Shown here: piece by piece, positions 16,769 to 25,282 of the stretch
Layout: every line of letters begins with the position of its first letter
How positions within the stretch are numbered: the first letter of the stretch is position 1
Translations under genes and position numbers: made by a program
Notes under the pieces: model-generated
Told to the model about the DNA's origin: nothing
The model's input: only the letters and a program-made list of their open reading frames with translations
The model's database searches: none
DNA from: Roseateles_E sp005503085
GTDB lineage: Bacteria; Pseudomonadota; Gammaproteobacteria; Burkholderiales; Burkholderiaceae_C
DNA length: 64,000 nucleotides
Direction of reading: 5' to 3'
NCBI RefSeq assembly: GCF_028462495.1
Contig: NZ_JAQOWX010000004.1
Coordinates: forward strand, 1-64,000

Positions 16769-18769
16769 TCAGTTCTTGAGGGTATGCAATGCCGCCGCGC
16801 CTAAGCCGAACTGATAAAGAATCTGCGTCCACTCCTTGGCTTCTTGCCCAAAGCTGGTCTTATTCAGTTCTTCGGGCACAAATACGGTGTCACCCGGCAA
16901 TGCAGGAAGTGTGCTGAGGGCAGTATTGAAACTCAGCCAGCCGCTGTTGGACTGACGAGCACTGACCACGCTGCCATTGGCTCGCAGCACGAAAATGCTG
17001 TCGGTATCGGCATTGCGAGTGGGGCCTCCTGCAAGGCGGACGATGTCATCGACAGAGGCGCCATCCTTGAGTAGATAGCTGCCACCGTTGAAAACGCTAC
17101 CGAATACGCCCACCGTGGTAGGGCGGGCTGGAATCAGGAGATGATCGCCTTCTTCGACGGCAATATCCGGTAGGGATGTTTCTGCCATCCTTAGTTGGAG
17201 CACGATCCGGCCTGTCGGCTTGACGGCACGCAGTCGCTCGATCAGTCGGATTGAGCCACTGGCTCGCGTGGCTTGGGTGGCTGCTTGGTCGGCGCTCAGT
17301 GCCTTCTGTGTCAGCCCGTTGCGGGTGAACTCGGTTTCCAGGTCGCGCAGAGCCCGTTCGTAGTTTTCTTGCTGCGCAACTCGCACGCTCTCACGGGTGA
17401 ACTCAGTGCCGAAGATATAGGCTTGGGGAGTGAGGCCTCCGGCCGTTCTGATCAGATCAATGATGCTGCTGCTGGGCGGAAGAATGTACTCACCGGGCCG
17501 GGCGACTTCGCCTTCGATGCGAACTCGTTTGAATTGCTTGTATTGAGGCAGTGTTGCATTGACGCTGCTGAAGATGCGCAACACATCGCCGTTGCTCAGT
17601 CGCTGACCGGACTCCGCAGGCAAGCCCAGTTCGACGACGCGGCGATCATTGCGCTCGCTCAGTCGTTCAAGGGTCAATCGTGAGCGGTCCGCCACGGGGC
17701 TGAAGCCGCCAGCCATCGCCAGCACATCCGCGACAGTCTCGTTGGGCTTGAGTTCCGCGATCACGGGCTTGTTGACGCTGCCGAGGATGGCGACTTGGGG
17801 CCCGACCGGGCCGATATGCACGACATCCTCGGCCTGCAGCGCGATGTCCGCCGACTTGTTGCCTTTGAGCAGCAGGTCGTACATGTCGAACTGCGACAGG
17901 ATCTTGTTTTCCCGGCGCAACTCGATCTGCCTGAAGCTACCCGCCGCCGAAGGGCCCCCTGCTTTCATCAAGGCGCTGACCACAGTGGACAGGCTGCTGA
18001 CGGTGTAGGCGCCTGGGCGTGGCGTGAAACCGGTGACGTAAATGCGGATACCACGCAGGCGGCCCAACGAGGCGCTCAGCTGGAAGTTTCGGAACACTTG
18101 GCCGACACGAGCGCTGATCACGCTGTCAAGGTCGGCATAACGGACGCCCGCGACCAGGACGGGGCCTACTCGCGGTATCACGATGCGCCCACCACGATCA
18201 ACGGTTAAGCGGAGATCGGCATCCACCGCCCCCCAGATGGAGATTTGTAGTTCATCACCGACGCCGATCCGATAGTCGGGAGGGATCTGCCGCTCGGTGT
18301 CGGTAGCGGAGAAATTCGATTCCTCGCTGCTGAACTTGCTGCCGAACTCGCTGTTGGTCTCGTTCATCAATTCGGCACCGAGTCGGAGGATCAGCAACTC
18401 CTTCTCTTCCGGCTCCTGGCCAGGGATCGGTGGGGGGGCTGGCTCCCAGCCCATCAAGCCGTTGACATAGAGCTCGAACTCGCCGGGCTTGTAGCGGCGC
18501 TTGCTGTGTTCTTTGGCCGCAGTGCCCGAGCGAATCCTGTTGCTGGCGCTGCCACTATTGCTGTCGTTTTGCGTTCGCGATGTCGTCAGGCGCACGGGGC
18601 CACCAACTTCGGGGGGAGTGTCCCCGTTATTGATCTCCGCTGCATGGGCGAAGGCCAGAGTCAATCCGCATAGCAGCGCGACCAGTGGGGCGCGTGCTCG
18701 CGGCTTGGGGGCGGTCATTGTGAGCGTCATCGAGTGGGCTGTGGTGGCGCTTGGGTCGCAATCGTTCAT
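16769..18769 (-). CDS. Polysaccharide export outer-membrane protein (OPX, SLBB-domain, Wza-like)
   Basis: A 666-residue OPX protein, much longer than E. coli Wza (379 residues). A signal peptide is visible (APLVALLCGLTLAFAHA), probably cleaved at AHA/AE, with no lipobox Cys after it. The Poly_export domain begins near residue 155 (PPDYRIGVGDELQISIWGAVDADL), followed by several SLBB domains (GFTPRPGAYTV, GEVARPGEYILPP, GSVFNGGSYLLKDGASVDDIVRLAGG). It probably forms the outer-membrane or periplasmic conduit for the polymer. Start 18769 has AGAGG 10 bases upstream; the internal Met codons 14 and 18 lack such a site. It is the first gene of the minus-strand operon. Confidence 0.85.
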   Translation of the reverse strand: MNDCDPSATTAHSMTLTMTAPKPRARAPLVALLCGLTLAFAHAAEINNGDTPPEVGGPVRLTTSRTQNDSNSGSASNRIRSGTAAKEHSKRRYKPGEFELYVNGLMGWEPAPPPIPGQEPEEKELLILRLGAELMNETNSEFGSKFSSEESNFSATDTERQIPPDYRIGVGDELQISIWGAVDADLRLTVDRGGRIVIPRVGPVLVAGVRYADLDSVISARVGQVFRNFQLSASLGRLRGIRIYVTGFTPRPGAYTVSSLSTVVSALMKAGGPSAAGSFRQIELRRENKILSQFDMYDLLLKGNKSADIALQAEDVVHIGPVGPQVAILGSVNKPVIAELKPNETVADVLAMAGGFSPVADRSRLTLERLSERNDRRVVELGLPAESGQRLSNGDVLRIFSSVNATLPQYKQFKRVRIEGEVARPGEYILPPSSSIIDLIRTAGGLTPQAYIFGTEFTRESVRVAQQENYERALRDLETEFTRNGLTQKALSADQAATQATRASGSIRLIERLRAVKPTGRIVLQLRMAETSLPDIAVEEGDHLLIPARPTTVGVFGSVFNGGSYLLKDGASVDDIVRLAGGPTRNADTDSIFVLRANGSVVSARQSNSGWLSFNTALSTLPALPGDTVFVPEELNKTSFGQEAKEWTQILYQFGLGAAALHTLKN

Positions 18770-18893
18770 GAACTAGCTGCCTCTGGGCGGGCGTCCGAGG
18801 CAGGGCGGCTAGGTCGTCGGCGCGCCATTCTACGGGTGTCGCAGCGCATGTTTGGGAAGCTGGTGTCGCAGCGCTCTGGTTACACTGCCGCGC
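18770..18893. promoter_or_regulatory. Divergent promoter region between exporter operon and wecA-like gene
   Basis: This 124-base gap separates two divergently transcribed polysaccharide genes and must hold both promoters. A 13-base direct repeat, GGTGTCGCAGCGC, occurs at 18835-18847 and 18862-18874 (27 bases apart) and could be a regulator operator. TACACT (18881-18886), a -10-like hexamer, lies 7 bases before the wecA-like ATG, which would make that transcript nearly leaderless. No convincing -35 is visible. Confidence 0.45.
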
Positions 18894-20042
18894 ATGTCGT
18901 ATTTATTGATTCCGTTCTTCGTGGCGACCATCGTGACCTTGTTCATCGTCCGGTCATCGACCACGCACGGGCATATTTCGGCGGACCACGATCTGTCGGG
19001 CCCGCAAAAGTTTCATGCCCGCCCTGTGCCTCGGATCGGCGGCGTGGGCATCTTTGTCGGCATGGCGGCCTGCGTCGCGGTCATGTGGGCGATGGATCAT
19101 GCTTATGCCCGCTTGGGGTTGCTGCTGCTGCTGTGCGGCTTGCCTGCATTTCTGGCCGGCTTGGTCGAGGACCTGACCAAGCGGGTGTCACCAGGCAAAC
19201 GGCTTGCTGCGACGGCCGTATCGGCGGCCCTGGGGGGCTGGTTGCTGCAGGCTTTGATCACACGCACCGGCGTTCCGGGGCTGGACTGGGTGGTGGCCAC
19301 GTCTGTCGGTGCAACGATCGTGACGGTTTTCACGGTGGCCGGCGTGGCGAATTCGGTGAACATCATCGACGGCTTCAATGGTCTGTCATCGATGTGCGTC
19401 AGCCTGATGCTCTTGTGCTTTGCCTATGTGGCCTATCAGGTCGGTGATGCCGAACTGGCCATGTGGGCGCTGGCCGGCGTGGGTGCGGTCCTGGGCTTCT
19501 TCGTCTGGAACTATCCGGCCGGGCTGATCTTTCTCGGCGATGGCGGGGCCTATTTCATGGGCTTCTTGCTGGCCGAGCTGGGCATTCTGCTGGTGGCGCG
19601 CCATCCCGAGGTGTCGCCGCTGTTTGCCTTGATGGTGTGCATTTATCCGGTGTTCGAGACTTTGTTTTCGATCTACCGGCGCCGGGTTCTGCGTGCCACG
19701 CCGCCAGGCCTGCCGGACGGCATCCATCTGCATTCCTTGGTCTACCGCCGGCTGATGCGTTGGGCGGTGGGTGTGAAGGATGCAAGCGCGATGACCCGGC
19801 GCAATTCGATGACCGCGCCCTATCTGTGGATGCTCTGCGTGGCCTCCCTGGTTCCGGCTCTGCTGTTCTGGGATTCGACACCGGCGCTCGCGGTTTGCCT
19901 GGTGCTTTTTGGCGTCACTTATGTGGGCTTGTACTGGCGCATCGTGCGTTTTCGTACCCCGCGTTGGCTGGTCCTGCGCGGGGAGGGGCGGCGCAAGGCG
20001 GGCACTCGCGCTGCCCCCCCCGCCGAGGGCAAACCCGACTGA
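18894..20042 (+). CDS. WecA/MraY-family undecaprenyl-phosphate sugar-1-phosphate transferase
   Basis: A 383-residue polytopic membrane enzyme of the GT-4/MraY-WecA family, with the cytoplasmic signature NSVNIIDGFNGLSS, the DLSGPQKFHARPVPRIGGVGIF N-terminal loop and the FLGDGGAYFMGF Asp motif. It would transfer a HexNAc-1-phosphate from a UDP-sugar to undecaprenyl phosphate, starting each repeat unit. It is divergent from the polysaccharide operon and is the only initiating enzyme in the window, so it probably primes this polymer. The start at ATG 18894 gives the usual N terminus MSYLLIPFFVA; a TTG start at 18852 adds residues unlike the family. The tail is basic, Arg/Pro/Ala-rich. Confidence 0.85.
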   Translation: MSYLLIPFFVATIVTLFIVRSSTTHGHISADHDLSGPQKFHARPVPRIGGVGIFVGMAACVAVMWAMDHAYARLGLLLLLCGLPAFLAGLVEDLTKRVSPGKRLAATAVSAALGGWLLQALITRTGVPGLDWVVATSVGATIVTVFTVAGVANSVNIIDGFNGLSSMCVSLMLLCFAYVAYQVGDAELAMWALAGVGAVLGFFVWNYPAGLIFLGDGGAYFMGFLLAELGILLVARHPEVSPLFALMVCIYPVFETLFSIYRRRVLRATPPGLPDGIHLHSLVYRRLMRWAVGVKDASAMTRRNSMTAPYLWMLCVASLVPALLFWDSTPALAVCLVLFGVTYVGLYWRIVRFRTPRWLVLRGEGRRKAGTRAAPPAEGKPD

Positions 20043-20051
20043 CGATCGCGC

Positions 20052-21557
20052 ATGGCGGATAATCAAGGGATGAATGACACCCAAATCCCCGAAGCCGCTC
20101 CCGAACCTATTCCGGCGCGCTTCGACACCCTTCCCCTGGATCCCAAGCTGCTGCGCGCCGTCGCCGACTCCGGCTACACCAGCCTGACACCGATCCAGGC
20201 CAAGGCGATTCCCATCGTTTTGGAGGGCAGGGACGTAATGGGCGCGGCCCAGACCGGCACCGGCAAAACGGCCGCGTTCTCGATTCCGCTGCTGCAACGC
20301 ATGCTCAAGCATGAGAACGCCAGCGCCTCGCCGGCCCGCCATCCGGTGCGTGCCCTGGTGCTGGCGCCGACGCGAGAGCTGGCCGACCAGGTGGCCAATA
20401 ATGTCAAGGCCTACTCCAAGCACACCAATCTGCGTGCGGCGGTGGTGTTCGGCGGCATCGACATGAAGCCGCAGACACTGCAGCTCAAGGCCGGGGTCGA
20501 GGTGCTGATCGCAACGCCGGGGCGCCTGCTGGACCACATCGAGGCCAAGAACTGCGTCCTCAACCAGGTCGAGTATGTGGTGCTGGACGAGGCCGATCGC
20601 ATGCTGGACATCGGTTTCCTGCCGGATCTGCAGCGCATCCTGAGCTTCCTGCCCAAGACCCGCCAGACCCTGCTGTTCTCGGCCACCTTCTCGCCCGAGA
20701 TCAAGCGCCTGGCCGAGAGCTATCTGCAGTCGCCGATCCTGGTTGAGGTGGCGCGCCCGAATGCGACGGCTACCAATGTGGAGCAGCTGTTCTACAGCGT
20801 GGCCGACGAGGACAAGCGCGCGGCGGTGCTGAAGGTGCTGAAGGATCGCGAGATCCGCCAGGCCATCGTCTTTGTGAACTCCAAGCTCGGCTGTGCCCGT
20901 CTCGCGCGCTCCTTCGAGCGCGACGGCCTGCGCACCAATGCCCTTCATGGCGACAAGTCGCAGGACGAGCGACTGAAGGCGCTGGACGCGTTCAAGCGCG
21001 GCGAGGTTGATGTGCTGGTGTGCACCGATGTTGCGGCGCGTGGCCTGGACATCGCCGACCTGCCGGCGGTGTTCAACTTCGATGTGCCCTTCAATGCCGA
21101 GGACTATGTGCACCGCATCGGCCGTACCGGTCGTGCGGGCGCCTCGGGCATTGCGGTGACCCTGGTCAACAAGTCCGATGCCCGTCTGGTGGCCGACATC
21201 GAGAAGCTGATCAAGCGCAAGATCGACCTGGACGCGATCGAGCTGGAAGAGGAGCGGCCGCGCCGCCCTGTGCGTACCGAGCGGCCCGAGCGCAGCGAGC
21301 GCGATGATCGCCCGGCCGCACCGCGCTCGGACTATGCCGCAGCGCCTCGTCCTGCGCACCGCCCGTCTTCGCGCGATCCCTTCTTCGACAAGCCTTACGA
21401 GCCCAGCGCCAGCAGCGAATCGCCGTCCTGGGAGAAGACCACGCCCGCCGCGGGTATGGGCGGCGGCAAGGGCTTGTCGCCCTATATCAAGCCGAAGAAG
21501 CGGGTCGCCGCACTGTTTGGCGCCAAGCCGGCACAGTCGGCCACCGCCGACTCCTGA
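20052..21557 (+). CDS. rhlE: DEAD-box ATP-dependent RNA helicase (RhlE-like)
   Basis: A 501-residue DEAD-box helicase. Motifs in order: Q motif (SLTPIQAKAIP), motif I AQTGTGKT, Ia PTRELADQ, II DEAD, III SAT, then helicase C domain with TDVAARGLD and HRIGRTGRAG. The last ~110 residues are a disordered Arg/Pro/Glu-rich tail, likely RNA binding, as in RhlE proteins acting in ribosome assembly or RNA decay. A GATAAT hexamer (20058-20063) lies inside the first codons and 6 bases before the second ATG (20070). The true start may therefore be 20070, six codons downstream. Confidence 0.9.
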   Translation: MADNQGMNDTQIPEAAPEPIPARFDTLPLDPKLLRAVADSGYTSLTPIQAKAIPIVLEGRDVMGAAQTGTGKTAAFSIPLLQRMLKHENASASPARHPVRALVLAPTRELADQVANNVKAYSKHTNLRAAVVFGGIDMKPQTLQLKAGVEVLIATPGRLLDHIEAKNCVLNQVEYVVLDEADRMLDIGFLPDLQRILSFLPKTRQTLLFSATFSPEIKRLAESYLQSPILVEVARPNATATNVEQLFYSVADEDKRAAVLKVLKDREIRQAIVFVNSKLGCARLARSFERDGLRTNALHGDKSQDERLKALDAFKRGEVDVLVCTDVAARGLDIADLPAVFNFDVPFNAEDYVHRIGRTGRAGASGIAVTLVNKSDARLVADIEKLIKRKIDLDAIELEEERPRRPVRTERPERSERDDRPAAPRSDYAAAPRPAHRPSSRDPFFDKPYEPSASSESPSWEKTTPAAGMGGGKGLSPYIKPKKRVAALFGAKPAQSATADS

Positions 21558-21561
21558 GTCC

Positions 21562-22335
21562 TCAGCCGGCCAGCAAGGCGAACACGGCCGGCACCTTGTC
21601 CGGCAGGTTCTGCGGCTTGGCCCGCCATTGCGCCACCGTGGCACTGCGGGTCCAGCCCTGGGCCAGGCTCAGGCCGCAGCTGACCGACAGCCGTGTTTGC
21701 GGCTTCAGCTGGGTCAGCAGGGCTTGCAGCAGGGCCTCGTTGCGGTAGGGCGTCTCTATCATCAGCTGCGTCTGTTGCTGACGCAGCGACAGCGCCTCCA
21801 GCTCGCGGATCCGCGCGCTGCGCGCTGCCGCGTCGACCGGCAGATAGCCGACGAAGGCGAAACTCTGGCCATTCAGCCCACTGGCCGCCAGCGCCAGCAG
21901 CAGCGAGCTCGGTCCGCTCAGAGGCACCACCTCAATGCCTTCGGCATGGGCGGCCGCCACCAGATGGGCGCCGGGGTCTGCGATCGCCGGCAGGCCGGCT
22001 TCCGAGATCAGGCCGACATCATGGCCGGCGAGAGCCGGTGCCAGCAGCTCGCTCCAGGCCTTGGTCTGGTCGCCTGCAGTCTTGCCGGCTGTCTGCCCCT
22101 TCGGTGGGCGCGGCAGCTCGGTGATCTGCAGGCTCTGCAGGGGCTGGGTCAACGGTATGACGGCATCGACCCGCTTCAGGAAGGCGCGGGTGGTCTTGGC
22201 GTTCTCCGCCGCCCAATAGCCCAGCCGCGCTGCGATCTGAATGGCATGCAGCGGCAGCACCGTCTGAAGATCGACCTCCGCGTCAGCGACACCGAAGTCC
22301 AGGGTGTTGGGCACCAGATAGAGTTTGCCGCTCAT
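21562..22335 (-). CDS. SAM-dependent methyltransferase, RsmI-like tetrapyrrole methylase family
   Basis: A 257-residue protein of the tetrapyrrole-methylase fold, related to RsmI (16S rRNA C1402 2'-O-methyltransferase). Visible motifs are the N-terminal GKLYLVPNTLDF in place of the usual LYVVATPIGN, DVGLISEAGLPAIADPG, and VPLSGPSSLLLALAASGLNGQSFAFVGYLP. It is a divergent paralogue of RsmI, not the canonical protein, so its target is uncertain. The gene overlaps maf by 4 bases (ATGA), a common Burkholderiales pair. It is convergent with rhlE. Confidence 0.75.
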   Translation of the reverse strand: MSGKLYLVPNTLDFGVADAEVDLQTVLPLHAIQIAARLGYWAAENAKTTRAFLKRVDAVIPLTQPLQSLQITELPRPPKGQTAGKTAGDQTKAWSELLAPALAGHDVGLISEAGLPAIADPGAHLVAAAHAEGIEVVPLSGPSSLLLALAASGLNGQSFAFVGYLPVDAAARSARIRELEALSLRQQQTQLMIETPYRNEALLQALLTQLKPQTRLSVSCGLSLAQGWTRSATVAQWRAKPQNLPDKVPAVFALLAG

Positions 22336-22946
22336 GCCGAGGCTCCCGTCAGCAGCTCGATGCCGGCCTGGCGCAGGAGTCGGCAGGTGCGTATCAAGGG
22401 CAGGCCGATCAGGGCTGTCGGGTCGTCGGACTCGATGCTGCTCAGCAGCGCGATGCCCAGGCCCTCGGCCTTGGCGCTGCCGGCGCAGTCATAGGGCTGT
22501 TCGGCGCGCAGATAGTTCTCGATCTCCGCTTCGCTGAGTGTGCGAAAGCGCACCCGCACCGGGGCCAGGTCTTGCGCGGCGAAATCCTGCGCGGCGCAGA
22601 CCACGGCCAGCGCCGTGTGAAAAACCACCTGCTGGCCACTCATGGCGTGCAGCTGATCCCGCGCGCGCTCATGGGTGCCGGGCTTGCCCAGGGCCTGGCC
22701 GCGCAGATCGGCCACCTGATCGGAGCCGATCACGATGGCCTCAGGGTGTTGTCGGGCCACGGCCTGCGCCTTGGCCAAGGCCAGCCGTGTTGCCAGCGCT
22801 GCCGGCGCTTCGCCGGGCAAAGCTGTCTCATCGATGTCGGGGCTGACGACATCAAACGGAATGTGCAGGCGGCGCAGCAATTCCTGGCGATAGGGGGAGC
22901 TGGAGCCGAGAATCAGTCGGCGCTCGTGGGTGTCTGGGATGGGCAT
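22332..22946 (-). CDS. maf: Maf-family nucleotide pyrophosphatase (YceF-like)
   Basis: A 204-residue Maf/HAM1-like protein. It has the N-terminal LGSSSPYRQELLRRL substrate-binding signature, the IVIGSDQVADLRG catalytic Asp region and a GLPLIRT ending. Maf proteins hydrolyse non-canonical or modified nucleoside triphosphates to monophosphates; YceF-type members prefer 7-methyl-GTP. It is divergent from yceD, as commonly seen in proteobacteria. A GAAAAT hexamer lies 7 bases upstream of the ATG on the minus strand, perhaps its -10. Confidence 0.87.
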   Translation of the reverse strand: MPIPDTHERRLILGSSSPYRQELLRRLHIPFDVVSPDIDETALPGEAPAALATRLALAKAQAVARQHPEAIVIGSDQVADLRGQALGKPGTHERARDQLHAMSGQQVVFHTALAVVCAAQDFAAQDLAPVRVRFRTLSEAEIENYLRAEQPYDCAGSAKAEGLGIALLSSIESDDPTALIGLPLIRTCRLLRQAGIELLTGASA

Positions 22947-22975
22947 GCTCGCGATTTTCCCATTGCCGTGCCTCG

Positions 22976-22981
22976 TACACT
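22976..22981 (+). promoter_or_regulatory. -10-like hexamer just before yceD
   Basis: TACACT lies 6 bases before the yceD ATG at 22988. If it is the -10 element, transcription would start at or within a base or two of the start codon, giving a leaderless mRNA. No clear Shine-Dalgarno sequence is present in front of this ATG, which fits. The -35 is weak. Confidence 0.4.
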
Positions 22982-22987
22982 TGCGCC

Positions 22988-23557
22988 ATGACTATCCGTT
23001 CCAGCTCCAAGCCCGCGCGCGAACTCGATCCGCGCAAACTGGATGTCGCCGCTTTTGCGCGCGACGCCGCCAGCCTGCAGGGGCAATGGCCGGCTGCCGA
23101 GCTCATTCGGCTGGCCGATGCCGCCGCGCCCGAGGCGCCGGCCAGCGGCTGGCCGGACGTGCAATGGTCGGCGCGTGGCGAGCAGCGCAAGCCGCGCGGC
23201 AGCGAGCCGCAGACCTGGCTGCACCTGGAGGCTTCGGCGAACACGGCGCTGACTTGCCAGCGTTGCTTGCAGCCGGTTCATGAAGCCATCCAGTTCGAGC
23301 GTTGGTTCCGCTTCGCGCGTGATGAGAGCGAAGCCGCCAGCCTGGATGCAGAGAGCGAGGAGGATGTGCTGGCCTTGCCGCGCAGCCTGGATCTGCGCGA
23401 ACTGGTCGAGGACGAACTCCTGCTGGATCTGCCGCTTGTCCCCCGTCACGAGGTCTGCCCGCAGGCGCTCCCCTTGCCTTCAGATGATGCCGAGCATGCG
23501 GAGCAAGAGGAGCGGCCGAATCCGTTTGCCGTGCTGGCGGCGCTGAAGAAGAAGTGA
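22988..23557 (+). CDS. yceD: YceD family protein (DUF177), 23S rRNA accumulation protein
   Basis: A 189-residue DUF177 protein. The central CQRCLQPV motif is the family's conserved Cys pair, followed by the acidic EEDVLALPRSLDLRELVEDELLLDLPL block and HEVC near the end. YceD is needed for normal 23S rRNA levels in E. coli and plants, though its biochemistry is not settled. It precedes rpmF and the plsX-fab genes, its usual place in proteobacteria. Confidence 0.88.
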   Translation: MTIRSSSKPARELDPRKLDVAAFARDAASLQGQWPAAELIRLADAAAPEAPASGWPDVQWSARGEQRKPRGSEPQTWLHLEASANTALTCQRCLQPVHEAIQFERWFRFARDESEAASLDAESEEDVLALPRSLDLRELVEDELLLDLPLVPRHEVCPQALPLPSDDAEHAEQEERPNPFAVLAALKKK

Positions 23558-23571
23558 TGGCTAAGCAGCGC

Positions 23572-23601
23572 TTGGGGGAAATCTCTGGCGCGTGCTAGAA
23601 T
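23572..23601 (+). promoter_or_regulatory. Probable sigma-70 promoter for rpmF
   Basis: TTGGGG (23572-23577) and TAGAAT (23596-23601) are separated by 18 bases, in the 224-base gap between yceD and rpmF. This would give an rpmF leader of about 170 bases. Nothing else is recognisable in the gap apart from the rpmF ribosome-binding site. Confidence 0.4.
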
Positions 23602-23780
23602 CGCGGGCTTTCCCGGTTCAGGGGTCATTTGCGCATGGCAGGGGCCTGTGCTTGGCGCGTGGTGCGCATGACAAGAACGAACCGGGGCATCGGAAGTGAG
23701 CGGAAGCTGGGCAGCGGTAAGCAGGCTTGAACAAGTCTGGCCTGCAAGCCTTCCATCACCGCAGCTCTAGGAGAATTTTC

Positions 23781-23963
23781 ATGGCCGTTCAGCAAAACAA
23801 GAAGTCGCCTTCCAAGCGTGGCATGCACCGCTCGCACAATGCTCTGGTCAATCCGGGCACCGCGATCGAGCCGACCACCGGCGAAGTGCATCTGCGTCAC
23901 CACATCAGCCCGACCGGCTTCTATCGTGGCCGCAAGGTCCTGAAGACCAAGGCTGACGCCTAA
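23781..23963 (+). CDS. rpmF: 50S ribosomal protein L32
   Basis: A 60-residue basic protein starting MAVQQNKKSPSKRGMHRSHN, the standard bL32 N terminus. It is a small structural protein of the large ribosomal subunit. The C-terminal part has HHISPTGFYRGRKVLKTK. The start is fixed by AGGAG (23769-23773) and the universal MAVQQNK sequence. The zinc-binding cysteines of some L32 proteins are absent, as in other proteobacteria. It lies between yceD and plsX. Confidence 0.97.
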   Translation: MAVQQNKKSPSKRGMHRSHNALVNPGTAIEPTTGEVHLRHHISPTGFYRGRKVLKTKADA

Positions 23964-24016
23964 ATCGGTTTGTGCCGCCGGCCCTGAGCCGCGGCGCCCG
24001 AACAGGTGATAAGCGC

Positions 24017-24051
24017 AAAACCCGGCCTGTTCCGTGCAGTGCCGGGTTTTT
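24017..24051 (+). terminator. Rho-independent terminator after rpmF
   Basis: AAAACCCGGC (24017-24026) pairs with GCCGGGTTTT (24041-24050) and is followed by another T. The perfect 10-base stem and T-run are strong. It lies between rpmF and plsX and should separate or attenuate transcription into the fatty-acid genes. Confidence 0.8.
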
Positions 24052-24172
24052 GTGTTGGTGTGTGGCTTTGTCGTCCCGGGTGTGCCCGCTTGTCCGCAGG
24101 CCTGGGCTCGCGTAAGGTCCGCACATTCGCAGCAAGGGCCTGAGGCCTGCTGTCATACCTCCTCCTGCCTCG

Positions 24173-25282
24173 ATGTTTCCAACTGATTCAAGCGCTGGTG
24201 CGCCCCTTCGCCTGGCCGTCGACTGCATGGGCGGCGACCATGGCCCTTCGGTGACGCTGCCGGCTTGCCGGGCGTTTCTGGACAAGCATCCCGAGGCCGA
24301 GCTGCTGCTGGTCGGACGCCCCGAGGCGCTGGCTGCTGCCGCGCAATGGCCGCGCTGTCATCTGGTGGCCGCCACCGAGGTGGTCAGCATGGACGATCCT
24401 GTCGAGGTGGCGCTGCGCCGCAAGAAGGATTCGTCGATGCGCGTGGCGATCAACCAGCTCAAGGCTGTTGACGGCGCCGCGCCGCGGGCTCAGGCCTGCG
24501 TCTCGGCCGGCAATACCGGTGCCTTGATGGCGGTGGCCCGCTATCTGCTGAAGACGCTGGAGGGCATCGATCGGCCGGCCATCGCCACCGTGATGCCCAA
24601 CCAGACCGGTCGCTACACGACCGTGTTGGACCTGGGGGCCAATGTCGATTGCACCGCCGAGCACCTGCTGCAGTTCGCGGTGAGGGGTTCGGCCCTGGTG
24701 GCGGCGGTCGAGGGTCGCGAGGAGCCGACCGTGGGCCTGCTCAATATCGGCGAAGAGGTGATCAAGGGCAGCGAGACGATCAAGCGCGCCGGCGAGTTGC
24801 TGCGTCAGGCCGACTCCGCCGGCCAGCTGAACTTCTACGGCAATGTCGAAGGCAATGACATCTTCAAGGGCACGACCGATCTGGTGGTCTGCGACGGCTT
24901 CGTCGGCAATGTCGCGCTGAAGACGGCCGAAGGTCTGGCGACCATGATCTCGACGATCATCAAGGAAGAGTTTGGCCGCAATTGGCTGACGAAGGCGGCG
25001 GCAGTGCTGGCGATGCCGGTGCTCAAGCGCTTCAAGGGGCGTGTCGATCATCGCCGCTTCAATGGCGCGGCGCTGCTGGGCCTGCGCGGTTTGGTGTTCA
25101 AGAGTCATGGTTCGGCCGATGCCTACGCCTTCGAGCAGGCCTTGAACCGGGCGTATGATGCCGCCCGCAACCGGTTGTTGGACCGGGTTCATGATCGCAT
25201 CATCGCCACGCTGCAGGCCATGCCGGCCGCTGCCCAGGGCGATGCAGGAGACAAGGTGGCCGACGCCGCCCAAGCCGCATGA
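24173..25282 (+). CDS. plsX: Phosphate acyltransferase PlsX
   Basis: A 369-residue PlsX. The signature LAVDCMGGDHGPSVTLPA is near the N terminus, with SAGNTGALMAVARYLLKTLEGIDRPAIA and VVCDGFVGNVALKTAEGLA further on. It makes acyl-phosphate from acyl-ACP for phospholipid synthesis, peripheral to the inner membrane. It is the first gene of the fab cluster, and its stop overlaps the fabH start as ATGA. Start 24173 leaves a short polar lead before the conserved strand; no strong Shine-Dalgarno is seen, so the start is only fairly sure. Confidence 0.95.
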   Translation: MFPTDSSAGAPLRLAVDCMGGDHGPSVTLPACRAFLDKHPEAELLLVGRPEALAAAAQWPRCHLVAATEVVSMDDPVEVALRRKKDSSMRVAINQLKAVDGAAPRAQACVSAGNTGALMAVARYLLKTLEGIDRPAIATVMPNQTGRYTTVLDLGANVDCTAEHLLQFAVRGSALVAAVEGREEPTVGLLNIGEEVIKGSETIKRAGELLRQADSAGQLNFYGNVEGNDIFKGTTDLVVCDGFVGNVALKTAEGLATMISTIIKEEFGRNWLTKAAAVLAMPVLKRFKGRVDHRRFNGAALLGLRGLVFKSHGSADAYAFEQALNRAYDAARNRLLDRVHDRIIATLQAMPAAAQGDAGDKVADAAQAA

